Source: Bacteroidales bacterium | GTDB lineage: Bacteria; Bacteroidota; Bacteroidia; Bacteroidales; P3 | Length of the DNA stretch: 64,000 nucleotides | Assembly (NCBI GenBank): GCA_017480785.1 | Contig: JAFURZ010000007.1 | Coordinates: 205,800-269,799 of the forward strand | Direction: 5' to 3' | In this document: positions 35,763 to 42,884 of the stretch, in pieces | Numbering within the stretch: the stretch's first letter is position 1 | How the letters are laid out: every line of letters begins with the position of its first letter | Notes under the pieces: model-generated | Told to the model about the DNA's origin: nothing | The model's input: the letters and a program-made list of their open reading frames with translations, nothing else | Database searches by the model: none | Made by a program: the position numbers and the translations under genes

Positions 35763-36691
35763 CAGAGGCGGGTGACATCAATCTCGAAGTGGGCGTCGGG
35801 CCCGTTACAGGGGTTCTTGCAGGCTATGGCGCAGTCGGCACACGAGGTCAGCTCGCCATGCAGACGCTTCTTCACCATATCGCCCACGGCATCGCGCAGA
35901 CTCTCTATGGCGATGTTGCGTATCACTTCGTCGCAGAAGGCGTAGCTGAGCATCGTCACCGCCGTGCGCTGGCTGATGCCTCGCGTCATCAGGTAGAACA
36001 TGGCCTGCTCGTCGAGCTGGCCTATTGTCGAGCCATGCGAACACTTCACATCGTCGTTGTATATCTCCAGGAAGGGGCGCGTGTCGACATGAGCCTTGTC
36101 GGTGAGCAGTATGTTGCGGTTGGTCTGGTAGGCCTCGGTCTTCACGGCACCGTCCTGCACCAGCACGTGCCCGTTGAAGCGGGCCCGGGCTGCGTCGTCG
36201 ACGATGCCCTTGTACAACTCGCGGCTCTGGCAGTGGGGCTTGGCATGCTCCACGAAGATGTAGTTGTCGCACTGCTGTTCGCGGTCAATCAGGTAGAGCC
36301 CGTCGGCCTGAAGCGCGCAGTGTTCACCCTGCATACGCACCACCACGTTGTTGCGCACATGCCCTCCGCCGAGGGTGAGGGTGCAGAGGTCGGCCGAGGC
36401 ACCCTCCTGCATCGTCAGCTGCAAGTCGGTGAGGTGGCGCTCGGGGGTGTTCATCCCCTGCAGGCGATAGAGGGTGAGCTGGGCGCCGGCACCCAAGCTG
36501 ACAGCCAGGTTCTCTTCGTCATCCATGATGCTGTAGCCGTTGCCTTCGCGAAGCATGAACATCGGGGCATCGGCGGCATTGCAGAGCACCACGACGCACT
36601 TCTCGCCATCGCCTACAGCCACGTGCCGCTGCGGCGCCTGGGTGCGCCAGCTGTCGGTCCACACATCGGGCAGTTGGTCTTTCCTTATCAT
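35762..36691 (-). CDS. sufD: Short SufD-like scaffold protein with Cys tail
   Basis: 309 residues, against about 420-450 for usual SufD. The beta-helix core is clear (KAHVDTRPFLEIYNDDVKCS, HGSTIGQLDEQAMFYLMTRG, AFCDEVIRNIA). The N-terminal helical domain is much reduced. The C-terminus carries an extra SCADCAIACKNPCNG cluster, four cysteines spaced CxxCxxxCxxxC, not typical of SufD. SufBC2D builds Fe-S clusters with SufC as ATPase; SufD supports iron entry. Its ATG overlaps the sufC stop, so the pair is coupled. sufB is not adjacent. Confidence 0.85.
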   Translation of the reverse strand: MIRKDQLPDVWTDSWRTQAPQRHVAVGDGEKCVVVLCNAADAPMFMLREGNGYSIMDDEENLAVSLGAGAQLTLYRLQGMNTPERHLTDLQLTMQEGASADLCTLTLGGGHVRNNVVVRMQGEHCALQADGLYLIDREQQCDNYIFVEHAKPHCQSRELYKGIVDDAARARFNGHVLVQDGAVKTEAYQTNRNILLTDKAHVDTRPFLEIYNDDVKCSHGSTIGQLDEQAMFYLMTRGISQRTAVTMLSYAFCDEVIRNIAIESLRDAVGDMVKKRLHGELTSCADCAIACKNPCNGPDAHFEIDVTRL

Positions 36692-37446
36692 TGTCCCAAC
36701 TCCTCTTTAATCCAGTCGTAGCCCTTCTCCTCCAGCTCCAAGGCCAACTCCTTCGGACCGGTCTTGACGATGCGGCCCTCGTAGAGCACATGCACAAAGT
36801 CGGGCACTATGTAGTCGAGCAGGCGCTGGTAGTGCGTGATGACGATGGTGGCGTTGTCCTTCGACCGCAGCTGGTTGACGCCGCCGGCCACGATGCGCAG
36901 CGCGTCGATGTCGAGGCCGCTGTCGGTCTCGTCCAGGATGCTCAGCGTCGGATTGAGCATCGCCATCTGGAATATCTCGTTCTTCTTCTTCTCGCCGCCG
37001 CTGAAGCCCTCGTTCACCGAGCGGTTGGCCAGGTTGGTGGTCATCTCCACCACCTTCTTCTTCTCCTCCATCAGCTTGAGGAACTCCGACCCGCTCAAGG
37101 GGTCGAGGCCGTGGTACTTGCGCTGCTCGTTGACGGCGGTGCGCATGAAGTTGGTGATGCTCACCCCCGGTATCTCCACCGGGTACTGGAAGCCGAGGAA
37201 GATGCCCTCGCAGGCGCGCTGGTCCACGGGCAGGTCCAGGATGTTCTTCCCGTTGTAGAGCACCTCGCCAGCGGTGACAGTGTACTTGGGGTTGCCGGCC
37301 ACCACACCCGCCAGGGTGCTCTTGCCGTTGCCGTTGGGACCCATGATGGCATGCACCTCGCCGCGATTCACCTCAAGGTCGACACCCTTCAGTATCTCGC
37401 GCTCTCCTATCGAGGCATGCAGGTTACGTATTGAGAGTAATGACAT
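36688..37446 (-). CDS. sufC: SufC, ATPase of the Fe-S assembly complex
   Basis: 252 residues, full length. Walker A IMGPNGNGKSTLAGVVAG, the SufC-type FSGGEKKKNEIFQMAML signature, Walker B LSILDETDSGLDIDAL and the H-loop VITHYQRLLDYI are present. SufC is a soluble ABC ATPase that drives opening of the SufBCD scaffold. First gene of a four-gene overlapping operon (sufC, sufD, TPR/propeller protein, exporter). The upstream -7 box is at 37506-37513. Confidence 0.95.
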   Translation of the reverse strand: MSLLSIRNLHASIGEREILKGVDLEVNRGEVHAIMGPNGNGKSTLAGVVAGNPKYTVTAGEVLYNGKNILDLPVDQRACEGIFLGFQYPVEIPGVSITNFMRTAVNEQRKYHGLDPLSGSEFLKLMEEKKKVVEMTTNLANRSVNEGFSGGEKKKNEIFQMAMLNPTLSILDETDSGLDIDALRIVAGGVNQLRSKDNATIVITHYQRLLDYIVPDFVHVLYEGRIVKTGPKELALELEEKGYDWIKEELGQ

Positions 37447-37505
37447 AGCATTATCGTTTTGAACGTTAATATATTATATTTACCGGGCCTGTTACAGCCA
37501 TTATG

Positions 37506-37513
37506 CAAAGATA
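37506..37513 (-). promoter_or_regulatory. Promoter -7 box of the sufC operon
   Basis: On the minus strand TATCTTTG, 60 bases before the sufC ATG. A TTTCGTC stretch near the -33 position is only a partial match. Confidence 0.55.
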
Positions 37514-37645
37514 CGCATTATTTTCGACATGACGACGAAAAAAGTTTCCGTTTGTCAATTCCGCCCCTCCGGCGACGCATTCCGTGGCCCTCGGACGGCC
37601 TCCAATATAAGGCCGTTTTCCGAAAAAGGGCAAAATCGACCCACG

Positions 37646-37685
37646 AAAGTACCCAACTTTCCCAAAAAAGTACCCAACTGTCCCA
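37646..37685. repeat. Two direct repeats, 21-base period
   Basis: AAAGTACCCAACTTTCCCA (37646-37664) is repeated with one change at 37667-37685 (AAAGTACCCAACTGTCCCA). They lie in the 375-base gene-free gap 37447-37821, which otherwise holds the two outward-facing promoters; no coding signal was seen in the rest. Confidence 0.75.
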
Positions 37686-37804
37686 CTCCGCCCACTGGCC
37701 GGCCGACCCTTCTTTTGCCCCTTTTCCGGCCTTCGGCAGGGGGGCTTGCTCTCCCTCGCGAAGAAAAAAAGTATGCACTTGCCGCGGAATTCAAAAAAAA
37801 GGTG

Positions 37805-37812
37805 TATCTTTG
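37805..37812 (+). promoter_or_regulatory. Promoter -7 box of the SAM hydroxide adenosyltransferase gene
   Basis: TATCTTTG followed by CACCCG, only 9 bases before the ATG at 37822, so the mRNA leader must be very short or absent. Confidence 0.65.
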
Positions 37813-37821
37813 CACCCGATT

Positions 37822-38595
37822 ATGAAAACGCCAATAGCTACACTGACAACCGATTGGGGCGAACGGGGCTTCTTTGCCGGCATGGTAAAAGGGGCGCTGA
37901 TGAACCTCGTGGAGGGCGTCCAGGTGGTCGATGTCACCCATGGGCTGAAGGCGTTCAACATCATGGAAGCCAGCTTCGTGGTGCGCCACGGCTGCCTCGG
38001 CTTCCCCGCCGGCACCGTCCACATCATCGACGTAGCCTCGCAGCAGCCTTTCCTCGCCTTGCGGGCCCGCGGACAGTACTACATCTGCTCCGACAACGGC
38101 CTGCCGGCGCTCGTCTTCGGCGACGAAGTGGAAGAGGCTGTCAGCATCGCCACCCAGCCGGGCGGCATCTACAACTTCGCCGCCTACAACCTCTTCGTAC
38201 CCGTGGCGGCGCGCCTCCTGAAAGGCACTCCCCTGTCCGACATCGGGCCGCGCCACACGCAGCTGCTGCAACGCCCGCGGGCCAACTACATCCAGCAGGG
38301 CGACTACTACCGCATCTACGTGCACTATGTCGACGACTACGGCAACGTCTACCTCGGCATGAGCTACCGCGAATTCGAGCAGCTGCGGCAGGGACGCCCC
38401 TTCGTGCTGCAGGTCAAGGAGATGACCGTCACCGAACTCACCCCCTCCTACCTGCGTGCCGACGGCGGCAGCGACCTCAACCTGCGCCTCACCGTCTCGG
38501 CCACCGGCCAGCTCGAGCTGGCCCTGCAGGACCACTCCCTCGCCGGCCTCGCCGGCCTCAAAGTCAACGAGAGCGTCCTGCTCCGCTTCAAATAA
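37822..38595 (+). CDS. SAM hydroxide adenosyltransferase (DUF62)
   Basis: 257 residues from MKTPIATLTTDWGERGFFAG; the longer frame from 37459 runs through the promoter and repeats. The N-terminal domain carries TTDWG and QVVDVTHGLKAFNIMEASFV, and the middle YYICSDNGLPALVFGD, of the fluorinase/chlorinase superfamily whose common members hydrolyse S-adenosylmethionine to adenosine and methionine with water as nucleophile. No halide-specific insertion loop is visible. Very close spacing to the convergent DUF3078 gene (1 base between stops). Confidence 0.88.
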   Translation: MKTPIATLTTDWGERGFFAGMVKGALMNLVEGVQVVDVTHGLKAFNIMEASFVVRHGCLGFPAGTVHIIDVASQQPFLALRARGQYYICSDNGLPALVFGDEVEEAVSIATQPGGIYNFAAYNLFVPVAARLLKGTPLSDIGPRHTQLLQRPRANYIQQGDYYRIYVHYVDDYGNVYLGMSYREFEQLRQGRPFVLQVKEMTVTELTPSYLRADGGSDLNLRLTVSATGQLELALQDHSLAGLAGLKVNESVLLRFK

Positions 38596-38596
38596 A

Positions 38597-39688
38597 TCAC
38601 GCCTTCGGGGTCTTCCAGCTGAAGAACACCTGCACGCCGGCCATCTGGTAGATTTGCCAGTGGCCCCACTTGCCCATACCGCTGAAGTCGGTATCCCACT
38701 TGAGGTTGAGGGCGAAGTTGGCGGCGATATGGCTCGAGAAGCGGTAGTCAAGCTTCACCTCGAAGTCGAGGTCGGTTTCGAAGGCACGCTTGGCCAGCCA
38801 GCCTTTGGCCGACATGCCGTCCCACGTCTCTCCCTCGGCGAGGGTGTATTTCGAGTTGGCAGCCATCGCGGTGGCGTCATTGTCCCAAGCCATGTTGGAC
38901 GACTTCTTGTAGTCGTAGAAGAGCTCGGCACGGGCGTAGAGGTCGAGGCTGGGCAGGATGTCCTTCTTCAGGTACTGGGCCTTGATGTAGCTACCGAGGG
39001 CGAAGTAGGCATGGCTGAAGGTGGAGGGGTCGGCGGCATCGAAGTTGTCGGGCTGGATGACACCGTAGGTGCGGCCGCCGGCGATGAGCGAGTCGTTGAC
39101 GACGAAGGTGGTCTTACCGGTCAGGAACGAGAGCGACACCGACCAGGTCTCCTTCTTGTGCTCGAACGAGAGGGCGGTGGTCAGGTAGGCCGGGGCGAAG
39201 AAGCTGCTCACCATGGTCTGGGTCTGGTTGACGCCGATGCCGTCGTACTCGTAGCCGGCGCCGAACTGGGTCTTCAGGTTGGCCGTGAACGAGGCGCCCC
39301 AGCCCTTGTAGGCGTTCCAGCTGATGGCGCTGGTGAGGTCGATTTTATCGTTGCTCTTGCGCCGGGTCTCGAAGAGGCCGCCCACGCTGTCGGCGCTGCT
39401 GTTGTCGAGGTCCTGCCAGGCATAGCCGTAGGCCAGGTCGACCACGTTGTCCCACACGAACTTGGGGTGAGTGTACTTGTAGTTGCCGAAGAACGTCGCC
39501 GTGGCGTCAATCTGCGAGTTACCACTGGTGGACCAGTTGTTGAACATCGTCTCGCTGACTTTCAGCGCCGGGGTGCTGCTGGTCTCCCACTTGCCCGCGG
39601 GGGCGGCGGATTCGGCGGGTTCGTCCTGTGCCGAGGCCACGCCGGCCGTCAAAGCAAGGGCTGCCAGAATTGTAAAGAGTTTTCTCAT
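38597..39688 (-). CDS. DUF3078 outer-membrane protein
   Basis: 363 residues from MRKLFTILAALALTAGVASA (signal peptide). The mature part has WETSSTPALKVSETMFNNWS followed by alternating barrel strands (DATATFFGNYKYTHPKFVWD, LSFEHKKETWSVSLSFLTG), which is the DUF3078 family of Bacteroidetes outer-membrane barrels with no known function. The 504-residue frame upstream overlaps recX and is rejected. It ends tail-to-tail with the SAM enzyme gene. Confidence 0.85.
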   Translation of the reverse strand: MRKLFTILAALALTAGVASAQDEPAESAAPAGKWETSSTPALKVSETMFNNWSTSGNSQIDATATFFGNYKYTHPKFVWDNVVDLAYGYAWQDLDNSSADSVGGLFETRRKSNDKIDLTSAISWNAYKGWGASFTANLKTQFGAGYEYDGIGVNQTQTMVSSFFAPAYLTTALSFEHKKETWSVSLSFLTGKTTFVVNDSLIAGGRTYGVIQPDNFDAADPSTFSHAYFALGSYIKAQYLKKDILPSLDLYARAELFYDYKKSSNMAWDNDATAMAANSKYTLAEGETWDGMSAKGWLAKRAFETDLDFEVKLDYRFSSHIAANFALNLKWDTDFSGMGKWGHWQIYQMAGVQVFFSWKTPKA

Positions 39689-39723
39689 TGTATTGTATTG
39701 TTTATTTGTTAGTCTGTCACCGT

Positions 39724-40209
39724 TCAACCCAGCACGCGGCTGATATCCGACGAGCTGTAGCCCCGCGAGATGAGGAACGACACCATCTTGCGCTTCACCT
39801 CCATCGTCAACTCGCCGCCCAGGGCGTGCAGCTTCTTCTCCATCTCGTCGGCCATGATGCCGAAGTAGGTCTCGTCGTCCACCACCGCCATGCCCGCCTC
39901 GATAACCTCCTTGGGCAGGTGCTTGGCACGCAGGTGGTAGAGCACCTTCTGCCGGCCCCACCGCTGCTGCACCAGCTTGCCCTCGCAGAAAGCGCGGGCA
40001 TAGCGCTCGTCGTTCAGGTAGTCCTCCGACCGCAGCCGCTCCACGATGGGCGTCACCTCGTCGGAGGCAGCGCCCCACGAGATAAGCTTCTGGCGCACAC
40101 CGCTCTCGCACTGTTCGCTGAGGGCACAGTAACGGCGCGCACGGTCAAGCAGTGCGCGTGCGTTTTCCGTCAAAACGGAGCCCTGATGCGATGTCCTTTT
40201 GCTGTCCAT
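39724..40209 (-). CDS. recX: Regulatory protein RecX
   Basis: 161 residues from MDSKRTSHQGSVLTEN. Three-helix RecX repeats are visible (ARALLDRARRYCALSEQCES, DYLNDERYARAFCEGKLVQQ, GRQKVLYHLRAKHLPKEVIE, VKRKMVSFLISRGYSSSDIS). RecX binds RecA filaments and limits recombination. The longer start at 40242 would lie upstream of the -7 promoter box at 40218-40225 and is rejected. recA is not in the window. Confidence 0.88.
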   Translation of the reverse strand: MDSKRTSHQGSVLTENARALLDRARRYCALSEQCESGVRQKLISWGAASDEVTPIVERLRSEDYLNDERYARAFCEGKLVQQRWGRQKVLYHLRAKHLPKEVIEAGMAVVDDETYFGIMADEMEKKLHALGGELTMEVKRKMVSFLISRGYSSSDISRVLG

Positions 40210-40217
40210 TTGGGCTG

Positions 40218-40248
40218 CAAAAGTACAAATAAAACGCGACATGGCAAA
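40218..40248 (-). promoter_or_regulatory. Promoter of recX
   Basis: On the minus strand TTTG (40248-40245), 19 bases, TACTTTTG (40225-40218). The -33 box lies in TTTTTTTTGCCATGTCG, a block shared with the promoters at 41398-41428 and 41949-41979. Confidence 0.82.
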
Positions 40249-40278
40249 AAAAAGTTTTCCTCCACACCGCGCAGGCCA

Positions 40279-41367
40279 CTACTCACGGCTGACCACCAGC
40301 CTCTTGGCGGCAGGGCCGAGGGGGGTGTGGAGGCGAAGCACATATACACCATCCGGCCACGTGTCGACACGGAGCGTATGGCCGGTGCCTGAAACCTGCT
40401 GTTCCATCAGCTTCTGACCCTTCGCATCATACACTTCCACGCGCGACATGCCGACGCTCGACACCACGCGCACCTCCGTCACCGCAGGATTGGGTGTCAG
40501 CGCCACAAAACGCTCCAGCCCCGTGGCAGCAATCCTCACGCTGTCGCCACCACCATGCGACGCGGTGTCGACATAGTCGTACCGATGCGTGGTATCCAGA
40601 ATGGGGAAGGCCAGGAATATCTGGCTCTCCTTTGCATATACCCAGTGATCATACTGGTACCAGAATAATCCGTTCTGGCACGTCGCCGGGCCCGGGCCAA
40701 TATTCAAAGTGTTCCATGTTATGGGCCACGTGTAGAAAGGCCTGTCAGGGCACTTGTCCTCACGGTCGAAATTGTGGCATGTCATGCCTATATAAAACGT
40801 GTCGACAACCGTCACCGCACTGTCGAAGTACAACTCATAGAACGGCAACGGCGGAGTGGAACCCTCCATCCATTCACGCTCCCTGGTCCCCAGGTCGAGA
40901 TAATAGGACACAGGTGTTGTCTTAATGTTGAGCATAACCTGCTGCCCTTTCTGACGTACCGAGTCGCCCGAGGGTTCGTAGAGGCCCATATACTCGTAGG
41001 CCTGGTCGTAGCAGCTGGTGTCGCACATCATCGAAAGGTTGTGGTTATACGTCCCCGAATCAATATAGGGATGCGGCACGCCGTTTTCGTCATACACCTC
41101 ATACTCCCGTACCACCATCTCCAACGTCGACATGCTGACCGCCACCCCGTACACCTGCAACGAATCCTCGGAGTAAAACTGTTTCCCGCAGGCCTTCGGA
41201 TACATATAAATGAAAGAATGGGCAATCACAGTATTCAACCTTGGGTCGATGTCTCGCCAACAGTTGTAGTAATAATACTCAGGCAACTGCGCGGAATGCA
41301 CCGTCACCTGCGCCGCCATCGGCAGCATTGCGCTCAGCAGCGACAATGACAACAACAACCTTTTCAT
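40279..41367 (-). CDS. Secreted protein with T9SS sorting domain
   Basis: 362 residues from MKRLLLSLSLLSAMLPMAAQ (signal peptide). The central ~250 residues show no recognised family; they contain scattered Cys and aromatic residues (YYYYNCWRDIDPRLN, CHNFDREDKCPDRPFYTWP). The last ~75 residues (ALTPNPAVTEVRVVSSVG, VEVYDAKGQKL, PDGVYVLRLHTP) are a type A T9SS C-terminal domain, so it is probably exported to the cell surface. The longer 388-residue frame crosses the promoter. Function unknown. Confidence 0.75.
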   Translation of the reverse strand: MKRLLLSLSLLSAMLPMAAQVTVHSAQLPEYYYYNCWRDIDPRLNTVIAHSFIYMYPKACGKQFYSEDSLQVYGVAVSMSTLEMVVREYEVYDENGVPHPYIDSGTYNHNLSMMCDTSCYDQAYEYMGLYEPSGDSVRQKGQQVMLNIKTTPVSYYLDLGTREREWMEGSTPPLPFYELYFDSAVTVVDTFYIGMTCHNFDREDKCPDRPFYTWPITWNTLNIGPGPATCQNGLFWYQYDHWVYAKESQIFLAFPILDTTHRYDYVDTASHGGGDSVRIAATGLERFVALTPNPAVTEVRVVSSVGMSRVEVYDAKGQKLMEQQVSGTGHTLRVDTWPDGVYVLRLHTPLGPAAKRLVVSRE

Positions 41368-41397
41368 AACCTTTATTTTTTTATTCACAAACTTTTG

Positions 41398-41428
41398 CAA
41401 AAATACAAAGAATTCCCGACATGGCAAA
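41398..41428 (-). promoter_or_regulatory. Promoter of the T9SS cargo gene
   Basis: On the minus strand TTTG (41428-41425), 19 bases, TATTTTTG (41405-41398). The -33 box is again inside TTTTTTTTGCCATGTCG. Confidence 0.8.
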
Positions 41429-41485
41429 AAAAATTTCTTCCGCACAGGGCCAACGATTGAAAATTACCATATCGATGCAGCGACA

Positions 41486-41676
41486 AGAGCCTCGAAGAGG
41501 CTCTATTTCAATAACCCCACACGGAAGTGTGGGGTACATTCTGTCTCTTGCCAAGCGTCTCGAAGAGACGCGACAATGCTATCGGTCGCGTCTCTTCGAG
41601 ACGCAATTCTCGCGAGGGACTCAATAACCCCACACTTCCGTGTGGGGTTATTGAGATTGAGCCTCTTCGAGGCTCT
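41486..41676. repeat. Family C nested palindromic repeat, copy 1
   Basis: The left half holds three local hairpins in order: AGAGCCTCGAAGAGGCTCT, CCCCACACGGAAGTGTGGGG, GCGTCTCGAAGAGACGC. The right half (41588-41676) is their inverse complement in reverse order, so the whole also forms one ~90-bp stem around a 16-base loop. It lies in the 641-base gap 41368-42008 between divergent genes. Confidence 0.88.
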
Positions 41677-41803
41677 TATCGGCCAAGCCGATGTCAGATT
41701 TGATGCGTATGCCCCAAACCATCCAGCAGCCGACACATCCGCGTCGCGCCCCGGGCAGGTGCCCCACCGACCCTCCGTTCGCGCCCTCTCCCCTCCCCAC
41801 ATC

Positions 41804-41910
41804 CTCCGCCATTTTAACGGTAGTATTACGCTAGTATTACGGTAGTATTACGGTTTAAAAGCGTAATACTACCGTAATACTAGCGTAATACTACCGTTAA
41901 AATGGCGGAG
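41804..41910. repeat. Perfect 49-bp inverted repeat, family B
   Basis: Arms 41804-41852 and 41862-41910 match at all 49 positions around the loop GTTTAAAAG. Each arm is CTCCGCCATTTTAA followed by three 11-base units CGGTAGTATTA, CGCTAGTATTA, CGGTAGTATTA and CG. It lies 38 bases before the -33 box of the gene at 42009. Confidence 0.92.
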
Positions 41911-41948
41911 GTGACCCAGGGGGAAAAGGGGCCGGAATGCAATTATTT

Positions 41949-41979
41949 TTTGCCATGTCGGATTTTTTTCGTAATTTTG
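41949..41979 (+). promoter_or_regulatory. Promoter of the glycogen synthase-like gene
   Basis: TTTG (41949-41952), 19 bases, TAATTTTG (41972-41979), with the extended block TTTTTTGCCATGTCG also seen at the recX and 41.4 kb promoters. Confidence 0.82.
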
Positions 41980-42008
41980 CATTTTGGATATATTATACAC
42001 TTACCATC

Positions 42009-42830
42009 ATGGCGAAAGGAAGGATATTATTTGTAAGTCAGGAAATTATGCCGTTTTCTGAAGAGAGTGAGCTGTCGACGTTGGGCCGCTACCTGCCTGC
42101 CAAAACACAGGAGATGGGGCGCGAGATAAGGGTTTTCATGCCTAAGTTTGCCTCGGTCAACGAACGCAAGCACCAACTGCACGAGGTGATACGCCTCAGT
42201 GGCATGAACCTTATTGTGAACAACTGCGACCGCCAGCTCATCATCAAGGTGGGGTCCATCCCCACGGCGCGCATGCAGGTGTACTTCATCGACAACGAGG
42301 AGTACTTCATGGGGCGCCCGGCGGCGACCCTCGCGGGCGGCACCCTGGCCAAGGACAGCGACGAGCAGCTGCTCTTCTTCGGCCGCGGATGCCTCGAGGC
42401 CGTGCGCAAGCTGGCCTGGCAGCCGCACCTGATTAACTTCAGCGGCTGGTTCACCTCGATGATACCCTTCTACATGCGCCGCATCAACAAGGAGAACGCC
42501 TTCTTCAGCGGCACCAAGCTGGTCATCACCCTGATGGACGACAGCTTCAAGGGCCCCATCGGGGGCGACCTGGAGCGCAAGATGAAAGCCGACAACGCCA
42601 CGGCCAAGGACCTGCGCCTCTACGGCGAGGCCAACTACATGGGCCTGATGAAGTCGGCCATCACCTACTCCCAGGGCGTCATCATCGGCTCGAAGAACGC
42701 CAACCCCGAGCTGGTGGCCTTCGCCAAGGAGAACAAGCGCAACGTGCTCGACTACACGGAAGACCGCGACGAATTCTACAACCACATCAACAAGTTCTAC
42801 GACAGCATCATCGGAAGGATTGAGAGTTAG
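42009..42830 (+). CDS. Half-length glycogen/starch synthase homologue
   Basis: 273 residues from MAKGRILFVSQEIMPFSEES. It matches only the N-terminal (GT5) domain of glycogen synthase (REIRVFMPKFASVNERK, YFIDNEEYFMGRP, AWQPHLINFSGWFTSMIPFYM), where full enzymes are about 480 residues and have a second Rossmann domain for ADP-glucose. The usual KTGGLGDV-type glycine loop is replaced by ESELSTLGRYL. It is probably not catalytic alone. A conserved Bacteroidales neighbour, DUF4270, follows 54 bases downstream, so a shared role is likely, but its nature is unknown. Confidence 0.82.
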   Translation: MAKGRILFVSQEIMPFSEESELSTLGRYLPAKTQEMGREIRVFMPKFASVNERKHQLHEVIRLSGMNLIVNNCDRQLIIKVGSIPTARMQVYFIDNEEYFMGRPAATLAGGTLAKDSDEQLLFFGRGCLEAVRKLAWQPHLINFSGWFTSMIPFYMRRINKENAFFSGTKLVITLMDDSFKGPIGGDLERKMKADNATAKDLRLYGEANYMGLMKSAITYSQGVIIGSKNANPELVAFAKENKRNVLDYTEDRDEFYNHINKFYDSIIGRIES

Positions 42831-42884
42831 TTTACGGTTTACAGTTTACGGTTTACAGTTTATAAGTTTAAGGTTTAAAGCTGA

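Noticed and set aside
40210-40242. Longer start for recX
   Set aside because: The start lies upstream of the -7 promoter box, so it would not be transcribed.
41486-41676. CRISPR-like array
   Set aside because: The hairpins are mirrored, not direct repeats with equal spacers, and no cas genes are present.
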